From NCBI RefSeq assembly GCF_042242105.1, contig NC_092029.1, positions 4,385,885-4,449,884 of the forward strand: DNA of 64,000 nucleotides, in the 5' to 3' direction. Positions 36,880-47,980 of this stretch are shown here, piece by piece. The stretch's first letter is position 1, and every line of letters starts with the position of its first letter. The translations under genes and the position numbers were made by a program. This DNA comes from Pempheris klunzingeri. Taxonomy: Eukaryota; Chordata; Actinopteri; Acropomatiformes; Pempheridae. Below the pieces are notes generated by a model. It was given only the letters and a program-made list of their open reading frames with translations. It had not been told where the DNA came from and searched no databases.

Positions 36880-37585
36880 AGGTTTCTGTTGAGTATAAAT
36901 GGCAGATATTTCAGACGGTAGGTGTAGAAAAGTAGAAGGCTGTTACAGGATGAACAGTACTGTGAGTTATGGCGCATGGGATCTTAGCACAACCTTAAAG
37001 TGTTTGTTTCCCTTTAATGGTGCTGATTTGCTTATGCAGCTGTCCTGCTGAATCAGGATGGATACGTTTCATTTGCCATCTTGCCTAACAATTAACCTAA
37101 AATCAAACGAGTCCTTTCTTAAGAACCGTGATCCTCATTATAGGCCTTTCATCACGTAATCGCACTGCAATCATAAAGTAGCTCATCTCTGCAGGATAGT
37201 CGTGCATCCAAAGAGACGTACAGGATTTGTGTGAGGTAACATTACCTCAGCTGAAAATGGTTAAAAGAATTTCTCTCAGAAATTGCTGGGAATAGCGAGG
37301 ATGTCACTAACAGTGAAAAGAGGTGTTGAGCCGCTTGCGAGCAACATTCAGGCCTCATGAAACAAACGCTGATCCACTGAGTGTTTCGTCTGTTGAGAGA
37401 AACAAGTCTGTCCTGCTGGTGAGGTAGAGGTCTTTCCTATCCGTAACTACTCCAGAAAGTCATCCGGGAATGCCAAGGAGGCCTGGCTTGACATTTAGGA
37501 CCGCTCTGCTGAGTCCCGCACACCAGGTGAATCCTTATCCGACACCTGGGCCACACAGTCCCGGGTCTGTTCTGCTGCACAGAGT

Positions 37586-40500
37586 TCAGATTGCAGACTG
37601 AAGCACAGTGACATTAGTTCCCTGAATGAGGTTGTCATCTTGTCCATCAATCAGAGGGTCCCACTGGTTGAAGTTCTTCTGTAGACCTGCAGGACACAAG
37701 ATTAATGGTAGCATCATTCAGAGATACAGCAAAACACCCATACATATAAAAACCTGAATGTATGAGCTTTAGTGTGGTTTGCAGGTCTTCAGGAAGGGAA
37801 AGAGACTGACGACACTGAAAATGTCTTCATCTGTGTCTGTTTTCAGAAGGAGCTCAAGGCAGCAGCTACTATTTAAATATGCTAAAGCCTGAATACCATA
37901 ACGGCCGGGGGCTCCTAAACTAGTTAACATGAAATCTGTTCAATTAGAACAGTTAATTTTGCTTGTTTGCCTCGACTGATGTTTGCTTTTCGACTATTTA
38001 CAGTCACACAGTATAAAGAACTATAAATTCCTCTGATGGACGCGGCTATCATTTATTTCATGTATTCATCTGTAGACGTAGTTAGCTTACATATTTCAGT
38101 TTTAATTTCAGTTAATTCTTTAGTGTTGTAGGTTCTTTGCTTCATCTTGGGTATTTGGTATGTTGTAAATTCTATTATAAAATACTTTTTAATTTTGATA
38201 ATGTGTTAAAAAATCGAAATCTCTAAGTAGTGTGCACCTTTTCTCAAGCTCCAGGTAGAGTGTTAGGGTGTCCAATTTCACATCTCTCCCTTAAGTCCTG
38301 TAAGATTGTACTTATAGTGGGATATGAGCAGTGACTGCTCAGTGCCTTATTGTTCCTACCAAGATGGCGCTGCAGAAAGGCTAGTGTTGCTTTGTTGGAG
38401 AGGTCTATGGCGAGCTCTGGGTCGATCTCTCCCTTCAGCTTCATCAGCTTCCCGATCCAGTTGCCCGTCAAGAAGGTGAAGTCTGGGAAACTCTGGTGGA
38501 CCGTTCCTCTGATGAAGGAAAACATCGGCACAAAGTCAGACACTCTGTTTTTTTTTAACACGACTAAACAACAGACTGAATTTGATCTGAGTTTCTGTCT
38601 GTTCTACCTGATGGTGATCATTTTCCTCTGTATGACGGCCGACTCCAGCTTCTTCATGCGGCTGATGTTCCCCGCCCACTGGAACTTCTCCGAGTTGATG
38701 AAGAAGATCGGCTGCTTCACTCGAGGAAAGAGCTCGTCATCTAACGGGAACATCCAGGCGTCCAGCGCTATGCCGCACCTGATGATGCAGAACAACACAC
38801 TGCTGTAAGGATGCTCAGTACTTCAACATCTAGATCTAAGATTGAGTATTGGTTGAATGTTTTTGATACTAGAGGTTAGCACAAACATTTATCTGTTAGA
38901 AATCGTTAAAGTTTTGCAGTTCGAGATGGAACTTGATGCTTTTTTACGTTTAGACATTTATATCCTTGCTAACTGACTTAATTAACATCATCCTTATGCT
39001 GTATCCATAGACTTTATAAAAGAAGTGTTCATAGCCATGGTAACGTCACCCACTGGTCATCTGAGGCCTTGAGTTTGTGGCAGGTGCCATTTTGGTTTTG
39101 GAACCAGATTTGATGCCTCTGATTGGTTAGGTTTAAGACAGACCCACGCTAAAGCCTCCCCAGCTTTATCGTCTACTTTCCTCTAAACTGGACCATAATT
39201 TACTAAATGAACGTCATGATGTGTTGAAGAAGACTTAAAGCTTAAATCAGTCATTTTCTCACAGGCTTCCATCAAATCAGACTTCTTTTTATAACCCCCC
39301 ACTTTTCAGACCCAGAAGCTACGTCCACTTCCTCTATACCGTCTACGGTTTTATCGTATTCCTGCTTCTCCAAAACGAGGAGACGGGATGATGGAGGAGA
39401 CCTGGAAATCCACATACTTGAATTTAACCTCTTTGCACAGAGCTTCGACCACCGTCGCTCCTCCGAAGGAATGGCCCACGGCTGCTATCCGACACAGATC
39501 CATGGAGTTCTGCCACACAGGAGGGACGTGGATGATGAGAGGTAAGATCAATGAAAACTCTAGTCAGTTCAATCGTTTTATTGTTTATATGAAAGATAAA
39601 AGCACAATGAAATTCTTGCTTTGCCCTTTCACCTTCAATGCTGCTTCAGGATTTAAAAAATAAATGAATAGAAAAAGAAAGAATGAAAAGTTTACTCTCA
39701 GCTGTTGCCTGGGTGAGAGGATCCTTTATGTGATATTCAGTATTCTACATTTTAATGGAGTTTTTCTTGTGTCAGTGTCAGTGCTGTCGGCTCATCAAAG
39801 ATGTTCATGATCAGTTTTACTTATTTTATTTCTTGCAAAAGGCAATCACATAAGTGAAATTAAACATAGTGAATTTTAGAACACAAAAATAACCCTGTAT
39901 TTGCTGCTGATGTGCTCGAGCTTGTATTATCACTAGTCTCTGCTGCATATTTCCTCTTTCTTATTCTAAGTTCTATTCTCTTTTCGTTTGTTACTGAAAC
40001 TTGTGTGCTGCTGCCTCATTTGTTGGGTTTCATTTCTAAAGAAACTCACAATCTCTCTAAAATGAGACAAAAAAAAGGTCAAAGTTCATAAAATGGTTAC
40101 CTCCAGCGTCGTCCAGTCGAACTGTGTTTGCAAAACATTTTGCACTGATATCCCTGAGTTGATGTCGGTGAGTTTATCCAGAGCCAGAATGCATTCGTCT
40201 GCTCTCTGCTTCACCTGGAAACGACACCAAACATTCACACAGGTGAGGAAAAAAAGAAACAGATGCAACAAATATGGCCACAATTTCACATAAATCCATA
40301 CCTTTGATATACAGTGAACACAAAGTGCAGTATTTCAAAACAATAAAGACAGGATTAATGAAATGTTGAAATGGAAAGATAAGAGGGAGGAGTTAGGATG
40401 TGACACATCTGAGATAACAGACTGACTGAAGAAACAAGGATGTGGTTTGATTTGAACATCAGCGACTTGCAGTTTGTTGGTGTAAAGTTCAGATGTTGTG

Positions 40501-43500
40501 CAACCCGACTGTTGCCAGTTCTAAACCCACATTGTATAAAACGGGAATAATGCGACTGTTGACTAAACATGGCACAGAGTTCAGAACATAAACACCCACC
40601 TGTTTATTTCTGAGGTTGAATTCACTCTCCCCGTGCTGCATGGATCTGTAGTACATCCACTCTTTGACCAAGTTGTCTTGGGGTGAGGTCGGTGTTTTGG
40701 ACACATTCTCATTCGCCTTCTCCGACTCCGTCTTCTCACGAAAATAATACGTAGCTGAAGCTGACTGGTCTCTACGTAAAGAAAGAAACACACAATGCTG
40801 CAAAATTATAAGCAAACTGCCAAAGACAGGAAAGGAAAACGTTAAAATGTGTTCTGAAGTTTCACAGTGAAAGTGAAAGATGAATAAGATCCTTTATGCT
40901 ACAAATGTTGTGTCAGCTTGAGCTACAGTTTATCCTGTTACAAGTCAGGACAAAGTTTGACAGTTTAAATGTTGCAAATCATCTAAAACCAGATGATAGT
41001 GAATTGCTACTTAACATCTGTCACTCAAACCACATCCTGTTTTGTGTTTATGACTGTTTTGCTCTGATTTTGGTCACACACTGACATGTGACAAAAGCAC
41101 TGCTGGCCGATCTGCTGGGCCGACCTCTGACCAGCGATGCATGCATGTGAAACAAAGTCCGTCCTGTGTCACAGCTCTGACCTACGTCACAACACCAGCA
41201 CATGCTTTTTTCTGCTGCTAAAACTCAGTGGAATACCTCAATTCAGTCCACACGAGTGACAGACTGACCCTGGCCATTATGTTCATCTCCATATGGTCCC
41301 CTTGTCTCTATACTGAAAAGAAATGTGATGACCTGGTTCGTACTATTGTCTGCACACCCTTTCCACTCCTACTCACAGATAAACAGACAGCCGCTTGCAG
41401 AGGAGACTGCCCTCTGTTATTGTTGGCTTGGCAAACGTTCTACTAGAATTTCCTCCAACTGACATGTGGCCTCAGTTTCACATTTTCAGCGTATTGTCCG
41501 CCCAAAGTTTCATTAGAGTTCAAATACCTAAAGATTCTGCACATGATCAGGGCAGGAATGAAGCCATTTTTAAGGCAAGAGCACTTTGGCCTTTGAGAAA
41601 TACAAATTCATTGAGGTATCACAGCCAAAATGTGGAGCACTAAGGCCATAACTGATGAAGAAAAACAGTATACGATCAGCAGGGAGGAGTTAGTGTTAAC
41701 AAGATTTATTACACAGCTTTGTATAATACTCTGATATTCTGATTAATTGGTTAATTGCGGCATTCTACAGTCGTTTTTTTAAATCATAAAATCATTTATA
41801 AGACAGTATTTTGTGTCCCACTGTTGATACACAGGATAACTTATGTTGAGCGGCGTCTTTATTCCAAAACGAACCCCGACAGGCTGATGCAGGCGCCTGC
41901 AATCGTCCTAAAGGGGTTCGTCTTGTAATAATTGTATACATCATCCCTTTCTGAACATTATGAACAAACATTCAGCTGAACATTAAAGACATTTTGTATT
42001 ATCTGAGGTTGCAATGGGTGAAAAAAGATAAATGCCATCAGCCAACAGGACATGACTGACTGGCCGTGTGGTTGTTATCTTAGCATGATGCCGTACTCGG
42101 CAGGGGGATCAGGGGGATCAGTCCTGGCCTGCATCATGACGGCTTGCAACATTGGGTCTGTTTGAATAGCTGACTTAGTTACTATGAGAAGTGTCTTTAA
42201 TGAAAAATCTCCTACGAATAAATACCTGTGTTCCACGGACGCCACGATGAAGCCCTGAGAGGCCAATTCTGCACATATGGCCGAATACAAAGTCCTGGAG
42301 AACAACAAAGTCACAGATGTTCCAGTTGATAGTGTGAAAATAGTGAATAGATGCTGTGGTGGTGTTAAAACTGAGTGCATACCTAAAGGCTCCAAGGCCA
42401 TGGGAGAAGATAATTACAGGACATTTTCCAGTTGATTTAAATGGAGCATCCAAGTAGGCTGGGATCTTAAAGGACCCTGAAACACACAAATGATAAAAAC
42501 TGAAGCTTTTTAAAGCACAATATCAGTGTGTTTTTATCACTGATGACTGTTTACCAGAGCCTGCTGTCGCTGTCGTCCCACTTTTCAGGCAACTGCTGTC
42601 TACATTTCTGCAGTGTGAACATTAACTTGCAGAGATGAAACTTGAGTCAGGTAACTGATAATTATAGTGGGCATCGTTTCTGCTTTCACTGTTGCCAAAG
42701 TTGCAGTTTAATTGAAAAAGAAGTCTCTGGATTACTGTGCAACAACAACACAACTTTGGCTAAAATAAAATTAAGTCTCTAGGCTGATTTAAACAATGTT
42801 CAGAGATAAAGGGAAACCTTGAAACTAGGACTTTGGGTATATTTGGAATAACTTTGAGGAGTGATATAAAGTGTATTACCGAAGGAAAAAGTCACTGCTG
42901 CTCTCAAAGAGTATATCAATTTGTCATAAATGAGCAAAATCATGCAAAAACACTAGTACAGTCCTGAAATGAGAAGTTTAAACAGCTTTTTAAAATGTTC
43001 TACATGTTACTAATGGAAGTTAAATTACCAAAGAGGTAGTTGAAGATCCTTTCACTGAGAGTTCTGTTGATTTTCATAAAGTCTGCCAGACCATTAAAAT
43101 ACTCCTTGCTCGGCACCCAGTCCGGTTTCTCTGCTTTCTCAGTTTCCTGGCAAGGATAGTAAAGCCGAAAGAAGCTGCCCTGTAACACAAAACAGAGGCT
43201 CACACAATTCAGCACACAAATACTACGGTCTACTGTCATGTGATCACTGGTATGTCCTAAATATCTCGTTCATAAAACGTGTGGGATTAGTGTGTGTACA
43301 GATCATCTCTTTGTCATGCTGGACTTTGGAACTCTTGTCCTTGTTCAACGGCTGTAAGAGAGATCGGCAAATGTTGTAACTGATTATCAACTCCAACTGC
43401 TGCAGACTTTCTGATGCTGTTCCTCATAAAGACGGCACAAAGATGCAAAAGTACACGACATAACAATGCATATTCGTCCAGCTTTTACAGGCCGTCGTCT

Positions 43501-43770
43501 CCATGAAACAATATCCCATTTTTACTGTATCCTTTCTTTTTCCAGTGTATCATTGTATTCACTTTCCTTCGGGGAAGAAAAGCATGTGCAGTAATCGAAA
43601 TCTGATCTAAAAAGTTGCACATCCAGACAAAGTCCACACGTCCCATGTGATCGGACAGCTGGTTCTGCTTTCACCTGTGCAGTGTGGTCCATCATGAAGT
43701 CGGTGCACCCCACAGCATTGGGGCCCTTGGCTGGAGGGATCCCGAGATGATTACTGCAGGTGTTCCCCAT
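37586..43770 (-). CDS. pla2g7: Platelet-activating factor acetylhydrolase (PLA2 group VII)
   Basis: Serine lipase that removes short or oxidised sn-2 acyl groups from PAF and phospholipids. Ten coding exons on the - strand: 43675-43770, 43029-43179, 42383-42476, 42226-42294, 40600-40771, 40101-40214, 39418-39509, 38608-38778, 38360-38508, 37586-37686; 1209 nt, 402 residues, all GT-AG and in frame. The nucleophile elbow GHSFGG (exon 7), the Asp in IALDAWMFPL (exon 8) and the His in TVHQSF (exon 9) form the triad known from PLA2G7 and PAFAH2. The body (SASATYYF, IDLSNKA, QWDPLI) and the tdrd6 neighbour favour pla2g7. The start MGNTCS, however, has the myristoylation pattern of intracellular PAFAH2 and no signal peptide. 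It has a strong Kozak context (GCCATGG). An in-frame upstream ATG at 44411 in a possible first exon is discussed under findings. Confidence 0.92.
39003..39345. repeat. Dispersed fish repeat, family C, in a pla2g7 intron
   Basis: Contains CCATAGACTTTATAAAAGAA, GTTCATAGCCATGGTAACGT, CTGGACCATAATTTACTAAA and GAAGAAGACTT in order, then ATCAGACTTCTTTTT and ACTTTTCAGACCC. This block order is one I recognise from a repeat very common in percomorph introns. Only one copy is seen here and no coding capacity is evident. Confidence 0.6.
41869..41921. other. Compact hairpin-forming sequence in a pla2g7 intron
   Basis: Outer arms ACGAACCCC (41869-41877) and GGGGTTCGT (41913-41921) are exact complements. 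Inside, GAC/GTC and GAT/ATC can pair, and the tip is a perfect 14-base palindrome (41888-41901). About 22 pairs in 53 bases. It is more GC-rich than the surrounding AT-rich intron. No known RNA family is recognised. Confidence 0.4.
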
Positions 43771-45218
43771 GGCGAAGAAACCGAGCGTGTACCTCCTCTG
43801 GTCTGTCACATACAGAGACACACACTTTACCAAACAACTTGACAGGAAGCAGTGACGCTGACCGAAGAAGTGACAGTCAGGAGAGAGATTTCATGACTTC
43901 ACAAAAAGACACAGACACACAACCAAACTGCTGATACTGACCTCAGGCAGTATATTTCTTTAAAGTCAGCAGATTATGAAAATGGCTCCTATTATTAGTT
44001 GAACAGTTTAAAAATGTCAAATACTCTTTTTTTCTTTTATTACTATGACATACGATCATTTTTAATGAATGGAAAAATAGTTTATTGGTGTCAAATTAGA
44101 CTTTACATTCTATTTATTAGCTCCATGGCTGTAATGTTAACCCTTTATGGACAATAACTCAGCTTTAATAATACTAATGAAGTTTTTAAGTAGCCTCACC
44201 AGATGTGATTGAGTGCCTGCACTTGTTGGTGTGATGTTAACAACCAAACTTCAGCTTACAGGTGTTTCCACCTGGCTGTAGCTATGGAGGACATTAGTGT
44301 CTATACGCTATGAATAATGATAAATAAAGTGGCGTTTCGACCCTTACCTGTCCTGGCCCACTCGTAAGTCCTCTTGACTAATAACTGTACAACTCCTCCA
44401 TGAGAAAACATCGACTTCAGTAACGTTAAAAACCCAAACCAAGCTAACCTAGTTACCTTTGGGTTAGCCGTTTACCACAAAAACACCGATATAACTATAT
44501 AACAAAAAACAAGGCCTACCGGAGATACAGAAGCAGGTGTGTGTCAACGTTACTACATCAGTTTCGCAACATTACCACGTAACTAATTTCACTTTGTCGA
44601 GATAAAAGTGGCGGTGTGAGTCACTTGGGAGTGGTTTGACAGGTCGCTAATGCTAACAACTTAGCTAGCTGCTGCTAGCACAGGAGGGGGGCTAAACCAG
44701 AGCGGTGAATGGGGAGTGTTGCTGCACCGTCCCGGCTGCCTAAAAACCAACCCCTCCAATTTAGGCTCAACGCAAGATCATGCAGCCTATATTATAGATG
44801 AATAGCTGCTCATATTATTATCTAAATTACAGTATAAGCATCAGCTGCACCTGTCTCTTAAAGTTCCTCGCAATGCTGAGTCAACTCACCTACATACGGC
44901 TCTGGTTGAATCGGCTACTGACACGTGCATTTGTTGACAATAATTATCGCCGCTTTGATTGATATTTTTTATTAATATTTCATGAGATTTGTAGCTCTTT
45001 TTGGACCTGTCATAAACAAATACATACGCGCTGTTTTGTCCAGCATTCGGCCTATTTTGCCTGCCTGTATGAGCCATTTAGTGTGTGTGGGGAAACACTC
45101 CGCGCCTGTAGGGGGCGGTAGAGGGCAACAGCCATACAAACAGCGAGCTGTAGGAGGATGTGGTGTTAGCTTCGCTGACCACATACAACTAATTTATTAA
45201 TCGTTGCAAGGGTTGAAA
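43771..45218. promoter_or_regulatory. Shared 5' region of pla2g7 (-) and ints9 (+)
   Basis: The pla2g7 coding exon has an acceptor at 43803-43805 on the - strand. A likely first pla2g7 exon ends at a GTAAGG donor next to 44348. ints9 starts translating at 45219 on the other strand. The 0.8 kb between 44.4 and 45.2 kb must therefore serve both genes. It contains a moderately GC-rich part (44600-44720, 45090-45170) and no TATA box that I can see. Confidence 0.5.
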
Positions 45219-47933
45219 ATGAAATTGGTGAGTAAGTAATACGTTATCGCAATTAAAGCAGCCAAGTCAACCATAGTTGTTTATGTTACTGCGCTATTAA
45301 ATCGTTCAGGGTATCTTTAGTTGTAGCTACAGTTAGCTTAGCAGCTACTGTTAGCTTAGCAGCTACTGTTAGCTTAGCAGCCAACAGCCCTGTTTGGTCC
45401 TGTCTCACTCACTGGGGGCGAACCAGGCAGCTAGCAGCTATCTGTCATGTATTGTGTCGTGCTGGACAGCTGTAGTTTATTTCCCCCTCTGGCAATAAGT
45501 GCTTTATTTCCGTGTCTTTCAGTACTGTCTGTCTGGTCATCCTACATTGCCTTGCAATGTCCTCAAGTTCAAATCCACCACCATCATGCTGGACTGTGGG
45601 CTGGACACCACCTCTGTCCTCAACTTCCTGCCCCTTCCTCTGGTGCACAGGTGAGTTACTGGTCCTGTGTCTCTAGGTTTGTTTGTATATATGGGTGTAT
45701 GTGTGTGTGGATAGGTGTCAGACTTAGCATTACTCTTAATCATGATTAATTATGCTGTTCTTTCAGCCCAAGGCTCTCCAAGCTACCTGGTTGGGTCTCT
45801 AAGGATGGGACAATAAACCTGGAGAAGGTGTGGGAAGCTGCTTTGCTGTTTTTAACCTGTAGCTGAACTGTAACTTGTGTTTGATTGTTGCTTTGTTAGA
45901 TCACCTTAAGCTCTATCTGTGTGTTTCAATATCTGCAAAGCGCAAATGTATTAAGATTTCTCTGCGACGATGGGCTACAAAAGTAAACCATTTCTTTCCA
46001 TCTTTCCAGGAGTTGAAGGAGTGTGCAGGAAGAGTGTTTGTGGACTCACAGCCAGAGTTCTGCCTCCCCGAGGTTGTAAACTCAGACATCTCAAATTTCT
46101 GCTGGAAATTATAATGCTAATTATAATAAACTTCAATAATAATACACGTTTGGTCTAAATTAACAATCATTCCTGTTTATTCTGACTACAGAAAGAACTG
46201 CTGGATCTATCAACCATTGATGTCATCCTGATCTCAAACTACCACTGTATGATGGCCCTGCCCTACATCACTGAACACACAGGCTTCACTGGGACGGTGT
46301 ACGCTACAGAGCCCACCCTGCAGATTGGCAGGTAAGGAGATAAAGTACATGAGAACTTCATCATAGTGTCTTTGAATTGATTTAAAAGAAGTTTGCATTT
46401 TAATGTGACACTTTCTGCTCATGTTTATCTTTGTTTTGGTATGACCCTAACAACTGTGACAACGTGAACATGAAGTGCTGATTCTTGCTGATATTTTCCT
46501 CAGACTGTTGATGGAAGAACTGGTGAACTTCATGGAGAGAGTTCCCAAAGCCCAGTCTGCCACCTGCTGGAAAAATAAGGAAATACAAAGGTAGTTAAAC
46601 TTCTGAGAAAAAGTGGGAACTAGTAGTTTTAAAAAAAAAATCTAAAACACAATCTTTTAAGCAACACTATTTTTTTTTAACCTGAAAATTGTCTATTTAT
46701 TTCTATTTGTCGTGCCATGTTCAACTTTTAATTTCACCTTTCAAAAGATAAACGTATCATCATGTATGATATTGATGAATAAATAATTTTATTGTATTAG
46801 GATGCTCCCTGGTCCACTGAAAGATGCAGTGGACGTGTGGACGTGGAAGCGATCCTACAGCATGCAGGAGGTTAACTCTGCCCTCAGCAAAGTGCAGCTT
46901 GTTGGCTATTCACAGAAAGTGGTAAGAACCTCTTCTGTCTTTCCTCATACTCTGATACTGACGCTTCAATTAATACGGCCTATCAGGTTTTCTCTCTGTT
47001 TTTCTATTCTCAAAGCAACAACTTGTGTCTTTCTCCAGGAGTTGTTTGGAGCTGTACAGGTCTCCCCCTTGAGCTCTGGTTACTCACTGGGGAGTTCCAA
47101 CTGGATCATCCAATCTCATCATGAGAAAGTTTCCTATGTGTCAGGTTCATCCCTCCTCACCACACATCCACAGGTGGGGCAACAGGCCTAATGCTGGATG
47201 GAATTACACAGAGGAAAAAAACTTTCAAAGATCAATTAAGTTGCATAATGCACAAGGGACAAGTGCTTTACAGTAAAACCATAAAAATACACTCTTTGTG
47301 AAACTCAAGGGGAGTAAAAGTTAAAATAATAAGCAGAATAAACAAAGTAGCAGCTCAAGTAAAACCAGGAAATGTTTTCTGATGAAAGTATGTTTTGACT
47401 TGAATGAAGACACTTTGTATTTGTTTGGAAAGTGATGTTAGTGAGTCTCTGTCACAGAAAGGTGGAAGTAAAGAGGCACCATTTGTGTTTTTTACTCTAA
47501 TAAAAATAATGTAAAGTATCTCCTTTTCTCTCCTCCCAGCCGATGGACCAAAGCTCGCTTAAGAACAGCGATGTTCTGATCCTGACAGGCCTCACCCAGA
47601 TGCCCACCGCCAACCCAGACGGCATGCTGGGAGAATTCTGCAGCAACCTCGGTAGGTTTCAAATTCACTAGATGATGTTAAATGTCCGTTGTATATAAGC
47701 TTCAGTGTGTGTTTTTAATGTGTTTACTACCCACCTATGCCTGTAGCCATGACGATTCGAGCAGGAGGCAACGTGCTGGTGCCGTGCTATTCCTCTGGGG
47801 TGATATACGACCTGCTGGAGTGTCTGTACCAGTTCATCGAGAGCGCCAACCTGGGGACCACACCGTTCTACTTCATCTCGCCCGTCGCCAACAGCTCGCT
47901 GGAGTTCTCCCAGATCTTTGCTGAGTGGTGAGG

Positions 47934-47980
<47 letters not shown>

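Noticed and set aside
41869-41921. Possible tRNA gene, suggested by GGGGTTCG
   Set aside because: No cloverleaf: D arm, anticodon arm and acceptor spacing are missing. The pairing is a single nested hairpin.
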